Source: Orobanche coerulescens (lineage: Eukaryota; Streptophyta; Magnoliopsida; Lamiales; Orobanchaceae). Taken from it: 64,000 nt of DNA. A program made the position numbers and the translations under genes. The DNA is taken from assembly GCA_033398695.1 (NCBI GenBank), contig CM065811.1, positions 73,660,001 to 73,724,000 of the forward strand, read 5' to 3'. The notes below the pieces were generated by a model. It made no database searches. It worked only from the letters and a program-made list of their open reading frames with translations, and had not been told where the DNA came from. Positions within the stretch are counted from its first letter, which is position 1. Each line of letters opens with the position of its first letter. Positions 11,563 through 23,094 of the stretch are shown here, piece after piece.

Positions 11563-12866
11563 ATGTCTTCCGCCTCCGCGTCGAAGGAAGCCGCTGGCCA
11601 GCCGGCCAGACTTCTGGCCTGGCCCCGGGCCCGAGCCGGGCCTGATGGTGGACGGTAGCCGCCGCGGCCGGAGGCGCGCGGCCCCGTCCCGGGAAGGCGG
11701 CCCGTGCCTCTCGCTCGATCGGTGCCGAACCCAGGCACAGCTCGAAGGGGCCCTGGCCGTCCTCCAGGCGCGACGGAGTGCTCTCGACGCGCCTCCAGCT
11801 ATCACCCCTGCCTCCCGCCGAAGATCAAGCGGAAGCTTAAGGCACTACCGGCCGAGCAAGCGCCAGAGGCTCTCGCCCGCAAGAAGAGGCGCTCGGCACT
11901 GGGGCACGCCTCGTCTCGATCGCTGGCGTGACCCGACACGGCGACCGGGCGTCCGGCCTCACTACGAGACGACGGAGTTGGTGTCCGTCACTGTGAGCTC
12001 GCCTACCCGGCTCCCACAAGGCGATCCACCCGCCGCTCCCGCCGCCAAATTCCCGAGGTCGGCAGCACGGGCCCGGAGGTCGGACACGATCGCCTCGGCC
12101 CCGCTCCCAAAGCCGATCCGCAAGCACTGAGCCGCGGCGATCGCCGCAATGCAACGTCGGATCGACGACATGAAGGCGCTCGCAATCCGGGCAAGCGCCG
12201 TGAGGACGATCGCCTCGCCGAGCGAGCCGCTCGCGATCGACATCGAGCTCGCCGGCGCAAAGACACGATCGCCTCCTAAGACACCCGTACTGTGGACGAT
12301 CGGACCCCCAAGCACACCTGCACAAGTTCAACATCTACATGACCGGGTGTGGGGCATCGGACGCGACCAGGTGCCGAATGTTCCCTCTGACACTGGACGA
12401 CCTCGCCCACCGGTGGTACACTTCATTGCCACCTCGGTCCATTGGCTCCTTTAACGAGCTGGCGCACGTCTTCACGGAACACTTCGCCACCAGGGTCGCC
12501 CGGCCAGAAGGTCGCCATCGCATGATGCAAATCAGGCAAGGAGAACAGGAGTCCGACTCGGACTACATCGACCGGGTTGACGAGATCATCCTCAACGGCG
12601 AGCCCGTAAGCGATGAGACCGCCCTCTACGCTATCCTAGGAGGTTTTCAGGGTTTCTCGCCTATGTTCAGGCATCTCACGAAGACCCTGCCGACGACCTA
12701 CGCAGCCTTCCGGGCTAGAGCCGCAGATTTCCTGTCCAGGCAAAGGCTTCTTCTCAGCCTAGGAGTAGATCGGTCGGCGCCCGTACGACGACCTCCAGTC
12801 TTCCAGCCCGATCGCTACTACCCAGCAGAGCCGGAGGACTCGATCACCGCCTACAGTCCATTCTAA
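11563..12866 (+). pseudogene. Tat-like gag, unit 2 (frameshifted)
   Basis: Same layout as unit 1: MSSASASKEA start, indel-shifted N-terminal half, open C-terminal core from 12339 with MTGCGASDATRCRMFPLTLD and the same end SITAYSPF. The core is intact and nearly identical to units 1 and 3, while the GC-rich N-terminal half has most of the differences. Confidence 0.75.
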
Positions 12867-13687
12867 CATGAGTGACTAGCTGCCGCCCGATCGCCAATTT
12901 CGACCTACGAATAAAGCGATCGGCCGCCGAGCGACGATCGCCAGTCTTCCGGCCAGATCGCAACATCATCAGCAACCCGGTGGACACGATCGCCATCTAC
13001 AGTCCAGCATATAACATGACGGACTAAGGCATAAGATCGCCTCCACCGCGCATCATAAAGCCATGGCCCTGGCAGTGGATGGAACCGGCTGCTTCGGTCA
13101 TGCAAGGTCCCTTTCGGCCGAGATCGCCCGCCCTTCGTTTAAATACGAGGCCGGCGTAGTCGGAGGGCCCTCCAACATTAAATCAGTGGACTCATTCCAC
13201 AACCCCGTCTCAACGTACACCGTCGAGGTCGGCCATCTCCATGGCTGGCCGAGGTGGAAGCAGAGCTAACAAGCCGCGGGCGTGGAGTTGATTCATCCGA
13301 CGCTGCCCCGCGCAAGGACTCCTCTAGACCGAGACCGCACGCCTTTCGTTTAAAAACAAGGCGGCGCGGCTAACAGAGGACCCTCATAATAAAGTGAGTC
13401 ACGAGGCACTCATTGTCTTTGTGCACCAAGACACGGTCATGGGGTCGGTCCATCGATCTCCGCGATCGTGCACGATTCCTCAAACAGCGAAACCACCAAG
13501 TTTCCATGGGGGATCGGCCAATGTTGTTTTTGCAGGTACAAGACCGAAAGATAGCTAAGCCAATCGACTATGATAGCCCAAGTCCGAGTCCTAAGTCGGC
13601 TCGGATCACCCGTCCTCATCCATACACGATCACCGGAAGAACCACCTCGCCCCATGTCTTCAACATAGGAGCAAGCTGGGGGGCAAT

Positions 13688-14826
13688 TGTTGTGTCAAGA
13701 ATTAACACCTTCCGACCGGCGATCGACTAGGAGGACGGGCGATCGAGTCACTGCCGAGCGGCCAAGTCGATTCGCGATCGGCAACTTTGGCGACCGAGCC
13801 TTAGCCCAATGGACAAGCTACATCGACCGATCAAGGCCCCGAGACCCGATCCGATGCCGAGCGATCGACCTCAAGACGATCGCCTCTCAGTACTCGGCGA
13901 TCGACCCTGGCGACCTGCGAACGGACGATCTCCTCTCGGCATCTTGCCGACCTACCCTTGGTGACCGACTATTGGCGACCTCCAGCCACTGGCCGATGAC
14001 GACCTCGGGTGATCAGCCAGGGACGACCGCTCATGTCGATCACCACCGACGGACTCCCAGTCGGCAAAGACCGAACCTCAAGACTGGCACCACGTGCAAA
14101 GGCCGAGACAAGATCCGCGAATCTCGGGCCATTGACCAAAGCCTGACAGATTCCCTCCACCAGCCGACAGGCCGCCGAAAGCTTGTCAGTAGGGCCACAT
14201 GTTGACTGACTCCGGACACGTGATGGCTCCTTATTGACCGCCTGTGCCAGGCCTCTTCCTTGGACTTTAGCCCGACAAACATCTTCTTTGGACTTTAGCC
14301 CAACACCCGAGATCGCCCCATTAAAGTATTGGCCGTGGGCGATAGGCGAGAATATTAAAATGGCCGCAGCGATCGGCACTACTGAGATGAGACCATTGCC
14401 TCTATATAAACGAAGCCCCCCGCATTTGTAAACTCTCTCTGCACTCTCGACATTCTTGCAATACATACGCAATACAGAGCAAACATCAAGCACTTGGCTA
14501 ACATCCAACTCTTGGCAACAGCTCTCTTTCGGTCTCACTTCTCCGGCCTTTTCTCCTCGAGCAGATTATCGGCGGGACGAAGAACACCAAGCTTCGCTCA
14601 AGAGCCGGATTAACGAGTCTTTTACACTCATTGTATTTAGATTTCTCTCATTAATACTTGTATCCACGAATATTCGTATTAATAACATCTCGCGAGAGCA
14701 TTCAAGCCCGGGCCTAACAAACCCGGCAAATCTTGTTTTATTTATCTTCTCGTAAGTGCTCCCGCATTTGTTTGTTGTCCGTCTTCGGCATTATTAATCT
14801 TCGGATAAATATTTTGGGCAACAACA
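13688..14826 (+). repeat. Inner-array LTR 3
   Basis: 1,139 bp, TG...CA. Shares most of its length with LTRs 1 and 4. The block just before the TATA box (about 14330-14400) differs strongly from the other copies, again in GC-rich CAG/CTG context. Confidence 0.9.
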
Positions 14827-15020
14827 ATTGGCGCTAGAAGAAGGGCATCCAACGCTCGATTTTTACACCTAGTCCCGAAGAACACTCACTGTTCTCGGGC
14901 AGATACTTGAAGTGACACTTCGCACTTCAAAGAAATCCTTGAGAAAACATGTCTTAGCCTCGCGTCGAAGGAAGCCGGCGCCAGCGGCAGACCCCGATTC
15001 CGTCGATCCGAGCGCGGCCG

Positions 15021-16262
15021 ATGGTGGAAGGTAGCGCCGCGGCGGGCGCTTCGACCACGTCCCGGGAAGGCGGCCCGAGCCTCTCGCTCGATCGGTTCCG
15101 AACCAAGGAACAGATCGAAGGGGCCCTGGCCGTCCTTCAGGAGCGACAGAGTGCACTCGACGCGCCTCCAGCTATCACCCCCTCGGTCTCCCGCCGGAAG
15201 ATCAAGCGGAAGCTTAAGGCACTACTGGCCGAGCAAGCGCCAGGAGGCTCTCGCCCGCAAGAAGAGGCGCTCGGCAGCCGGGGCACGTCTGTCTTCGATC
15301 GCCTGGGCAGTGACCCGACCTGGCGACCGGGGCAGTCCGGCCCCAGCTACGAGACGACGGAGTTGGTGTCCGTCACCAGGAGCTCGGCCTACCCGGCTCC
15401 CACAAGGCGATCCAGCCGCCTGGCTCCCGCTCGCCAAATTCCCGAGGTCGGCAGCAGCGGGGTCCGGAGGTCGGTACACGATCGCCTCGGCCCCCGCTCC
15501 CAAAGCCGATCCGCAAGCAGCCGAGCCGCGGCGATCGCCGCAATGCAACGTCAGATCGACGACATGAAGGCGCTCCTGCAATCCGGGGCAGGCGCCGTGA
15601 GGACGATCGCCCCGCCGAGCGAGCCGCTCGCGATCGACATCGAGCTCGCCCCGGCGCAGCACACGATCGCCCCTCCTAAGACACCCGTGTACCAGGGACG
15701 ATCGGACCCCCAAGCACACCTGCACAAGTTCAACATCTACATGACCGGGTGTGGGGCATCGGACGCGACCAGGTGCCGAATGTTCCCTCTGACACTGGAC
15801 GACCTCGCCCACCGGTGGTACACTTCATTGCCACCTCGGTCCATTGGCTCCTTTAACGAGCTGGCGCACGTCTTCACGGAACACTTCGCCACCAGGGTGG
15901 CCCGGCCAGAAGGTCGCCATCGCATGATGCAAATCAGGCAAGGAGAACAGGAGTCCGACTCGGACTACATCGACCGGGTTGACGAGATCATCCTCAACGG
16001 CGAGCCCGTAAGCGATGAGACCGCCCTCTACGCTATCCTAGGAGGTTTTCAGGGTTTCTCGCCTATGTTCAGGCATCTCACGAAGACCCTGCCGACGACC
16101 TACGCAGCCTTCCGGGCTAGAGCCGCAGATTTCCTGTCCAGGCAAAGGCTTCTTCTCAGCCTAGGAGTAGATCGGTCGGCGCCGTCACGACCTCCGTCTT
16201 CGGCCCGATCGCTACTACCCAGCGAGCCGGAGGACTCGATCACCGCCTCTGATCCATTCTAA
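15021..16262 (+). CDS. Retrotransposon gag polyprotein (Tat-like), best-preserved copy
   Basis: 413 codons, open throughout. Gag forms the virus-like particle that packages element RNA in the cytoplasm. Residues ~1-60 are charged and Ser/Pro-rich. Around residues 60-225 is a low-complexity Arg/Ser/Pro segment. From ~225 to 370 lies the retrotransposon gag core, with the pattern FNIYMTGCGASDATRCRMF, then W in HRWYTSLPPRSIGSF, and the conserved QGEQESDSDYIDRV. No zinc knuckle is present and no protease follows, unlike complete Ty3/gypsy polyproteins. The other units point to an original start 24 codons upstream (14949), but here the third codon is TAG. The start given is the first in-frame ATG afterwards. 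Lies between PBS (14829) and LTR 4 in unit 3. Confidence 0.8.
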   Translation: MVEGSAAAGASTTSREGGPSLSLDRFRTKEQIEGALAVLQERQSALDAPPAITPSVSRRKIKRKLKALLAEQAPGGSRPQEEALGSRGTSVFDRLGSDPTWRPGQSGPSYETTELVSVTRSSAYPAPTRRSSRLAPARQIPEVGSSGVRRSVHDRLGPRSQSRSASSRAAAIAAMQRQIDDMKALLQSGAGAVRTIAPPSEPLAIDIELAPAQHTIAPPKTPVYQGRSDPQAHLHKFNIYMTGCGASDATRCRMFPLTLDDLAHRWYTSLPPRSIGSFNELAHVFTEHFATRVARPEGRHRMMQIRQGEQESDSDYIDRVDEIILNGEPVSDETALYAILGGFQGFSPMFRHLTKTLPTTYAAFRARAADFLSRQRLLLSLGVDRSAPSRPPSSARSLLPSEPEDSITASDPF

Positions 16263-17081
16263 CATGAGTGACTAGCCGCCCGATCGCCAATTTCGACCTA
16301 CGAATAAAGCGATCGGCCGCCAGCGACGATCGCGATCTTCCGCCGGATCGCAACATCATCAAGAACCCGGTGGACACGATCGCCATCTGATCCGACATAT
16401 AACATGACCGACTAAGGCATAAGATCGCCTCCACCGCGCATCATAAAGCCATGGCCCTGGCAGTGGATGGAACCGGCTGCTTCGGTCATGCAAGGTCCCT
16501 TTCGGCCGAGATCGCCCGCCCTTCGTTTAAATACGAGGCCGGCGTAGTCGGAGGGCCCTCCAACATTAAATCAGTGGACTCATTCCACAACCCCGTCTCA
16601 ACGTACACCGTCGAGGTCGGCCATCTCCATGGCTGGCCGAGGTGGAAGCAGAGCTAACAAGCCGCGGGCGTGGAGTTGATTCATCCGACGCTGCCCCGCG
16701 CAAGGACTCCTCTAGACCGAGACCGCACGCCTTTCGTTTAAAAACAAGGCGAGGCGCAGCCTAACAGAGGACCCTCATAATAAAGTGAGTCACGAGGCAC
16801 TCATTGTCTTTGTGCACCAAGACACGGTCATGGGGTCGGTCCATCGATCTCCGCGACTGTGCACGATTCCTCAAACAGGCGAAACCACCAAGTTTCCATG
16901 GGGGATCGGCCAATGTTGTTTTTTGCAGGTACAAGACCGAAAGATAGCTAAGCCAATCGACTATGATAGCCCAAGTCCGAGTCCTAAGTCAGCTCAGATC
17001 ACCCGTCCTCATCCATACACGATCACCAGCAAGAACCACCTCGCCCCATGTCTTCAACATAGGAGCAAGCTGGGGGGCAAT
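16263..17081 (+). other. Non-coding 3' internal segment of unit 3
   Basis: Same organisation as 9474-10296: two related CTTTCGTTTAAA-type blocks, no coding domain, then the G-run PPT before LTR 4. Short ORFs here repeat identically between units but show no recognisable domain. Confidence 0.7.
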
Positions 17082-18245
17082 TGTTGTGTCAAGAATTAAC
17101 ACCTTCCGACCGGCGATCGACTAGGAGGACGGGCGATCGAGTCACTGCCGAGCGGCCAAGTCAGATTCGCCGATCGGCAACTCGCGGCGAAGGCCTTAGC
17201 CCAGCGGACAAGCTACATCGACCGACTGAAGGCCCCAGGACTAGTCCCGATGCCGAGCGATCGACCTCAAGACGATCGCCTCTCAGTACTCGGCGATCGA
17301 CCCTGGCGACCTGCGAACGGACGATCTCCTCTCGGAATCTTGCCGACCTACCCTTGGTGACCGACTATTGGCGACCTCCAGCCACTGGCCGATGACGACC
17401 TCGGGTGATCAGCCAGGGACGACCGCTCATGTCGATCACCACCGACGGACTCCCAGTCGGCAAAGACCGAACCTCAAGACTGGCACCACGTGCAAAGGCT
17501 GAGACAAGATCCGCGAATCTCGGGCCATTGACCAAAGCCTGACAGATTCCCTCCACCAGCCGACAGGCCGCCGAAAGCTTGTCAGTAGGGCCACATGTTG
17601 ACTGACTCCGGACACGTGATGGCTCCTTATTGGACCGCCCAAGCTGTGCCAGCCTCTTCCTTGGACTTTAGCCCGACAGCCAGCATCTTCTTTGGACTTT
17701 AGCCCAACAGCCCAGGGGATCGCCCCATTAAAGTATTGGCCGGCAGGCGATCGGCAGAATATTAAAATGGCCGGCAGGCGATCGGCCACTACAGGACAGG
17801 ACCCGGCTGCCTCTATATAAACGAAGCCCCCTGCATTTGTAAACTCTCTCTGCACTCTCTGACATTCTTGCAATACATACGCAATACAGGAGCAAACATC
17901 AAGCACTTGGCTAACATCCAACTCTTGGCAACAGCTCTCTTTCGGTCTCACTTCTCCCGGCCTTTTCTCCTCGAGCAGATTATCGGCGGGACGAAGAACA
18001 CCAAGCTTCGCTCAAGAGCCGGATTAACAGAGTCTTTTTACACTCATTGTATTTAGATTTCTCTCATTAATACTTGTATCCACGAATATTCGTATTAATA
18101 ACATCTCGCGAGAGCATTCAAGCCCGGGCCTAACAAACCCGGCAAATCTTGTTTTATTTATCTTCTCTCGGAAGTGCTCCCGCATTTGTTTGTTGTCCGT
18201 CTTCCAGCATTATTAATCTTCGGATAAATATTTTGGGCAACAACA
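17082..18245 (+). repeat. Inner-array LTR 4 (terminal)
   Basis: 1,164 bp, the same length as LTR 1 and almost identical to it. The visible difference is mainly a short block near 17160-17200. Ends CAACAACA directly before the TTGTG duplication. Confidence 0.9.
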
Positions 18246-18250
18246 TTGTG

Positions 18251-18615
18251 TCCAGGTACATGCAGGTTTTCGGGAGCAAGACACAGGATCGGTACGAGGG
18301 ATGATGAAAGACGAATGATACTAATCACACGAAGGCCAGTTTTGGGTTCAGTTAGTCGGAGTCCATTGTATTGTCTTTTCCGCTGTCTTATTGTTCGTTG
18401 TTGCAAGTATTTTACCCTTGCGTGGGTATGAGTCTGGATGAGTTTATGTATTTTGATTTTTAAGTCAGTGACGAAAGACCAAATCGGTCTGTTGGTCCGT
18501 TGTTTTGATTCGTCGGTATGTAATGAAATGTGTTGTTTTGATGTCTAGCCTGGTGGATCCTCACGGAGAGGGTCTGCGGCGTGTAATATTCCCGGTTTGA
18601 TCTGGGGGTGTTACA
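18251..18615 (+). repeat. Middle LTR of outer element, 3' portion
   Basis: Continues the LTR interrupted at 6883. Matches 23659-24023 of the right LTR and ends GGGGGTGTTACA. Its last 34 bp themselves start TGTAATATTCCC. Confidence 0.9.
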
Positions 18616-18619
18616 TTTA

Positions 18620-18631
18620 TGGTATCAGAGC
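18620..18631 (+). other. Primer-binding site, initiator Met-tRNA type
   Basis: TGGTATCAGAGC begins four bases after the LTR end at 18615. This string is the classic complement to the 3' end of plant initiator tRNA-Met used by many Ty1 and Ty3 elements. The same site follows the LTR ending at 60544. Confidence 0.9.
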
Positions 18632-19374
18632 GTAGGTTGAGGAAACCTAGGCTGTCGGGTCGAGTTATGTGTTGTTGAGTCTTGTATTGTCAGATTTTGT
18701 CTGACTGAGTCGTGTCGCGACGCGTCGTTTGGAATGTCGGCCGTGATTAGTATCAGGGTGAAGCCATCATCTTCGTGCGATCTGTGGATGTAAGTCTCCC
18801 TACTACAGGTTGTACCACGAGCTATACGAGCCTGTGTGATTTTGTGTTATGTAGTTAATATTTGAAGGTGCATCGTGAGTAAGTGACATATATTTGTTGA
18901 TTCCCGTCTTGCGCTAAAATGTAGAATGATATTGCTGAATGTATCCTTGTATAAATCATTTTTCTTGCAAGAGTATAAACCTTGGAATTTTAAGTTTCCG
19001 AATCCTTTCGGGGAGTCACGTAAAATTTTTAAAATGCCCTCCAAGGGAGGAAAAAGTTGATTTTCGTATGTTGACCACAAGGCTGAAAGTTCTGAAAACT
19101 CGAATTACTGATAATTCTTTTCCACTGTGTACTATAAGTTTTCAAAACACGAGTTTTGAACTCAAATGAGTTCTACAAAATATACTCAAGACGTGATCCT
19201 TGCTTTTAACTTTTCGGTTTTGAATGACAATTGCCTTTTGATGGTTGCTCATGATGTGTTGTAATTATGTGAATCGATGGCTTTGGGATTCGAATATTGT
19301 TGTTGTTTAATTGTGACCTTCGATTCCAGTAATGTCGTATATATGTTCGTAATCATGTTACTAAAATAGAACCG

Positions 19375-19455
19375 TTAGCGCACGCTAAGTGTAAGGCTAG
19401 CGCGCGCTAAGGCAGCATGGGTAGCGCACGCTAAATATGTGTTGTAGAGAGCGTT
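19375..19455. repeat. TAGCGCACGCTA palindrome cluster (right copy)
   Basis: Equivalent of 2596-2676 in the complete internal region. The second site reads TAGCGCGCGCTA instead of TAGCGTGCGCTA. Confidence 0.85.
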
Positions 19456-21761
19456 AGTCAGTCTGGGCAGAGGCTATGGAACCGCATTATAGCCGTTAGG
19501 TCTAACTTTTGCGGCCAATCACCTGTAGTTGTATTCTCTACGTGGTGCCTAGTGATAACAACTGTTGTGCGTGAATGTGTGTTAAGACTTTTCGTATTGC
19601 TAGGTGATATTTGATTGTGTTTGATGAATTGATAAATTATGTCTGCTGCGAGTGTGTTCGAACAAGCTTTTCTAAAACTTTCATAAGTTTGTGCAAGTGC
19701 GGTTAGCCGGCGGCTTCGTATGAACTTTGGAAATTGTTTGAAATTTGCGAGCCGGCCTAGGATTCTCAAATAAAACCTCGACGGTATTTGAAAGAGTTGT
19801 TTTAAAGTACCTTGAATATTTTGTAAAATTTTTACCGTCGTTGATGTTTGTGAAGTGTTGGGAGAATTTTCGAAAATGATTTTAACATATTGTTGCATTT
19901 TCAAATAATTCGAGTGAATGATTTTCAAAATCTTTCACACCATAAAAATATTTTATTTCAAAAACCAATGCGATTTTTATTTTCAAAAATATATAGTGAA
20001 AGATGAGAAATCTCACTCGATGTAAAGTTCAAACTCGGATTCGGAAATGTTAGAGTATGTAAGAATGATTTGATGATCTTGCATGGTTAACTTGTTAGTT
20101 GTTGACGGCGATGATGATACGTAGAGGCATGATGACTTCAAATGATTTCAAATGAGACGGTTAAAGTATGTTGTTTGCAAGTTTTGATGAAACAACCCGA
20201 GGTATACTTTTAAAGTTTATTTTAAATAGATATACAAATCCAAGGATTTTCAAAAGATTTTCTTTAAAAGGATACCTCGTGGATTTTCTTTTCAAGTTGT
20301 TATTGGTTGCCTCATGTGATATGTCGTGCTGAGTTGGTACCTTAATATAATATTTTGCGAAGTTGTGCAATCGTATTGAGTGGGAATCCGCTTAGTATGC
20401 CGATGTGCAGAGGACGCAGTCGTGACCACGATACTAATGGCCATGAAGATCGGATGTGGCCCAAGAGGATATGGTCGGGAAGGTTGCTATTCCAGCACTT
20501 CGTTCTCGTTGTTTAGGTTTCGGGACGAAACCTCTTTTAAAGGTGATATGATGTAATACCCGCATTTTTCTTTCTTTCTCTTCTGTTTCGTCCAATCGTA
20601 TCGACTCGACTGTGTTCGTTGATGCTTCGACACAGTGTTGTTTCTCACCTTTGTCATTCGAGCGAGTTCTGATATTGTCCCAAATTGAGCTATATATCGT
20701 TGTGACCTTTTCAAGTTCAGAAAATTAGTCTCGTTTTCGATCTTCCAACCCTTGGGCGGTGGAATTCCGTATTTGTTCAGCGATTGGCTCGCGTTTTGAT
20801 TGATGTACCGTTGGGTCGGTCAATAGTATTGATTCTTGTCCGTTGTGTTTTGTGATTGTTCGGATAATTGACTTGATTGTATTATCCATTTGATGACGCT
20901 TGTCACTTGTTGGTTTTGTTATATCCCTAACGGCGACGTTGTGTTGGTCGTCGTGGAGCGTGTTTTCACGCCGTATATTCCTTTGCGTTGCTTGTAACGT
21001 TTCGCCGATGGGCGTAAGTTACGCGTTTCCTTGCGTATCTCGTTGAGTTTTCCTGGCGCGATATTGCTTCTCCCTACTTGTTTTAAGTTTCGGGACGAAA
21101 CTTCTTTTAAGGAGGGTAGAATGTAATATCCGCAATTTTCGATTTTCGGTGAATTTCATTTTCGGACGGAGTACGTTTTGACGACTCGCTCATGACCGTT
21201 TCGTCATTTCGAGAATGATTAATTCTGCACTTTTTGTCATCCGAGTTCGTTTTGGTATCATTTTGTTGAGTTCCGAGCTTTTTAGCGACTTTTCCGCACT
21301 TGAGTTCGATTCTTGCGAATCTCGTCCGAAACTGTTGTTTCGAGTTTCTCGCAAGTTCATTTAATGTTATTATTCATGTTGCGAGCTTTGGTTTGGTGTT
21401 TCGATTGCGTATCGTGATTTTCGGACGTTTTGGGCCATTTTCGTAATTTCCCAAAGTTTTGGGTAATTTCTTCCGTTGTCGAATTCCGAGCCTTCGGGTG
21501 GTCGGAATCGTGTGTTCTATTAGCTCTTAGATTCGTCTTTGCGAGTACTTCGTAACCGTAACTTCGATTCGTATTCAGGTTCGGGTTTCGGGGTCGTTCG
21601 GACGTAATTTTCGGGCTGTCGGGAGGCTGCCAGTGCACATGCAACACGGCCACAACGGCCTGCTGTGCGCCGTGTCTGCGCCGGGTCGGCGGGCCAGATC
21701 GGCAGCCGAGACACGGCCGAGACACACGGCGCTGGGCGTTGCTGCGCCGTGTCCGGCAGCC

Positions 21762-21769
21762 TATAAATA
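21762..21769 (+). promoter_or_regulatory. LTR TATA box (right LTR)
   Basis: TATAAATA preceded by the palindromic GACACGG/CCGTGTC block, the last word ending nine bases upstream. Confidence 0.7.
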
Positions 21770-22879
21770 TGGCGTAGCAGACGGGTTTTCACCCATTTTA
21801 TCACTCGTTTTCTTCCCTTCCGCGGTGGAACTTGCTCAATCATGGAGGCATGTTGTTATACAATGAATCCATGAAGTTTTGAGGTTCATAACATCAATTG
21901 ATCATCACGTATCATCCTTGATCAATGAATCAAGGCAAGTTTTCTTAAAATCTAGTTTTGGGGATTTTGCTCGATTTGTCCGTTTAATTCGTTTTAACTC
22001 GTAATAGTGATGTATTTATGATTGTTAAACATTATTATGACGAATTCCTTGCTGTTCCTCGGTTGAATCGCCGAGGATTTGTCGTTTTATTGAGTTTCTT
22101 ATCGACGCCTTGAAGGTGTCCGATAAAATGTCACAAAGAGGATTCGAGCGTTCTACGATTATTCTTCCTCGTTCGTTCGTTAATTTATTGATGGTATGAT
22201 GTTAGGGTCAGATTTCTCGCAAAGAATTCGAGTCGGAACCCTTCCGTTCGTTGTTTTGTTCAAGCTTTTCGATCGTGGGTGTATTCATTGTCTTCGCCGG
22301 AGAATCGTAGGTGTTCGAGGTGTCCCGACTGATCCGTGATTGTGGGAGTGTCCGGTATCGATTATCGAGGCAAGTATCTTGCCCATACATTACGTGTTTT
22401 GTGGATATTATGGTTGTTAATCGTCGATATGTGCTAAATAAATATTAATAACCATTTCTCAAAAGAATCAGAATATTTACCATCATGCTTTTTGTAAAGG
22501 TGACCCGTGTGTGTCGGGAATTAATGTGCTTAGTTGAATATGTGAGCTAGTGTCGAGTATAGAATCACCTTACTTTCTTGTGATGTCATTGCGTATGATT
22601 ATGTCGTTGGTAAATGTAAAGTGTAATTCTTTTGTCAAATTATGTGCTTGGAGTCACGTGTTTATGGATGAATATGTGAGTTTGTGTGATATTAGTTGTG
22701 TCGTTCGGTGCTGTTGAAATCTTGTGCTTCCTTGTGAATCGTATCATTACTTGGTCGTGAGTATATGTTGGATGAACTGGCCATTCTAGTAAGGTACCTC
22801 GACTATATATACTGTGATTGACCTTCGAGGCTTGTGGTTTGCAACTGTGATTTTGGAACGTGTGTGTGTGTTGTTCCTT

Positions 22880-23094
22880 CCACCCGGAGTGTCCGACGGG
22901 TTGTCTGGGGGTCGATACTAAGGGGTACGGCCACGGAAGTGGACTTGGGTGCGTGTGTGGATGAACTTCCACCCGGAGTGTCCGACGGGATGTCTGGGGG
23001 TCGATACTTAGGGGTACGGCCGCGGAAGTGGTTTCCCACCCGGAGTGTCCGACGGGATGTCTGGGGGTCGATACTAAGGGGTACGGCCGCGGGT
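22880..23094. repeat. Minisatellite in right LTR
   Basis: About three units carrying CCACCCGGAGTGTCCGACGG and a TACGGCC core. The first-to-second interval is longer because of a GTGCGTGTGTGGATG insert. Confidence 0.8.

Larger units (their letters stand above)
6884..18245 (+). mobile_element. Tat-like gag-only LTR element array: four LTRs, three internal domains, TSD TTGTG
   Basis: Begins TGTTGTGTCAAG and ends GGGCAACAACA. TTGTG is duplicated at 6879-6883 and 18246-18250. Inside, LTRs at 6884-8047, 10297-11433, 13688-14826 and 17082-18245 alternate with internal domains of 2249, 2254 and 2255 bp. No TSD separates the units, so they share LTRs as in arrays made by unequal crossing-over. Each internal domain starts with the same PBS-like sequence, carries one gag gene, and ends in a G-rich PPT before the next LTR. 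No protease, RT or integrase is present, so the family depends on an autonomous partner. The gag resembles Tat-lineage Ty3/gypsy gags. It is inserted in the middle LTR of the outer element and is therefore younger than it. Confidence 0.9.
18616..21121 (+). repeat. Internal region of outer element, complete copy
   Basis: About 2.5 kb between the PBS and the PPT. No ORF has a retroviral domain in either strand, so this is a large non-coding derivative. It contains the TAGCGCACGCTA cluster (19375-19455) and an internal PPT/LTR-start look-alike near 20520-20565. The right 1,991 bp match 2352-4350. Confidence 0.85.

Noticed and set aside
4351..18615. Reading this interval as one giant LTR
   Set aside because: The TTGTG duplication and the uninterrupted copy at 21122-24023 show that 6884-18245 is a later insertion.
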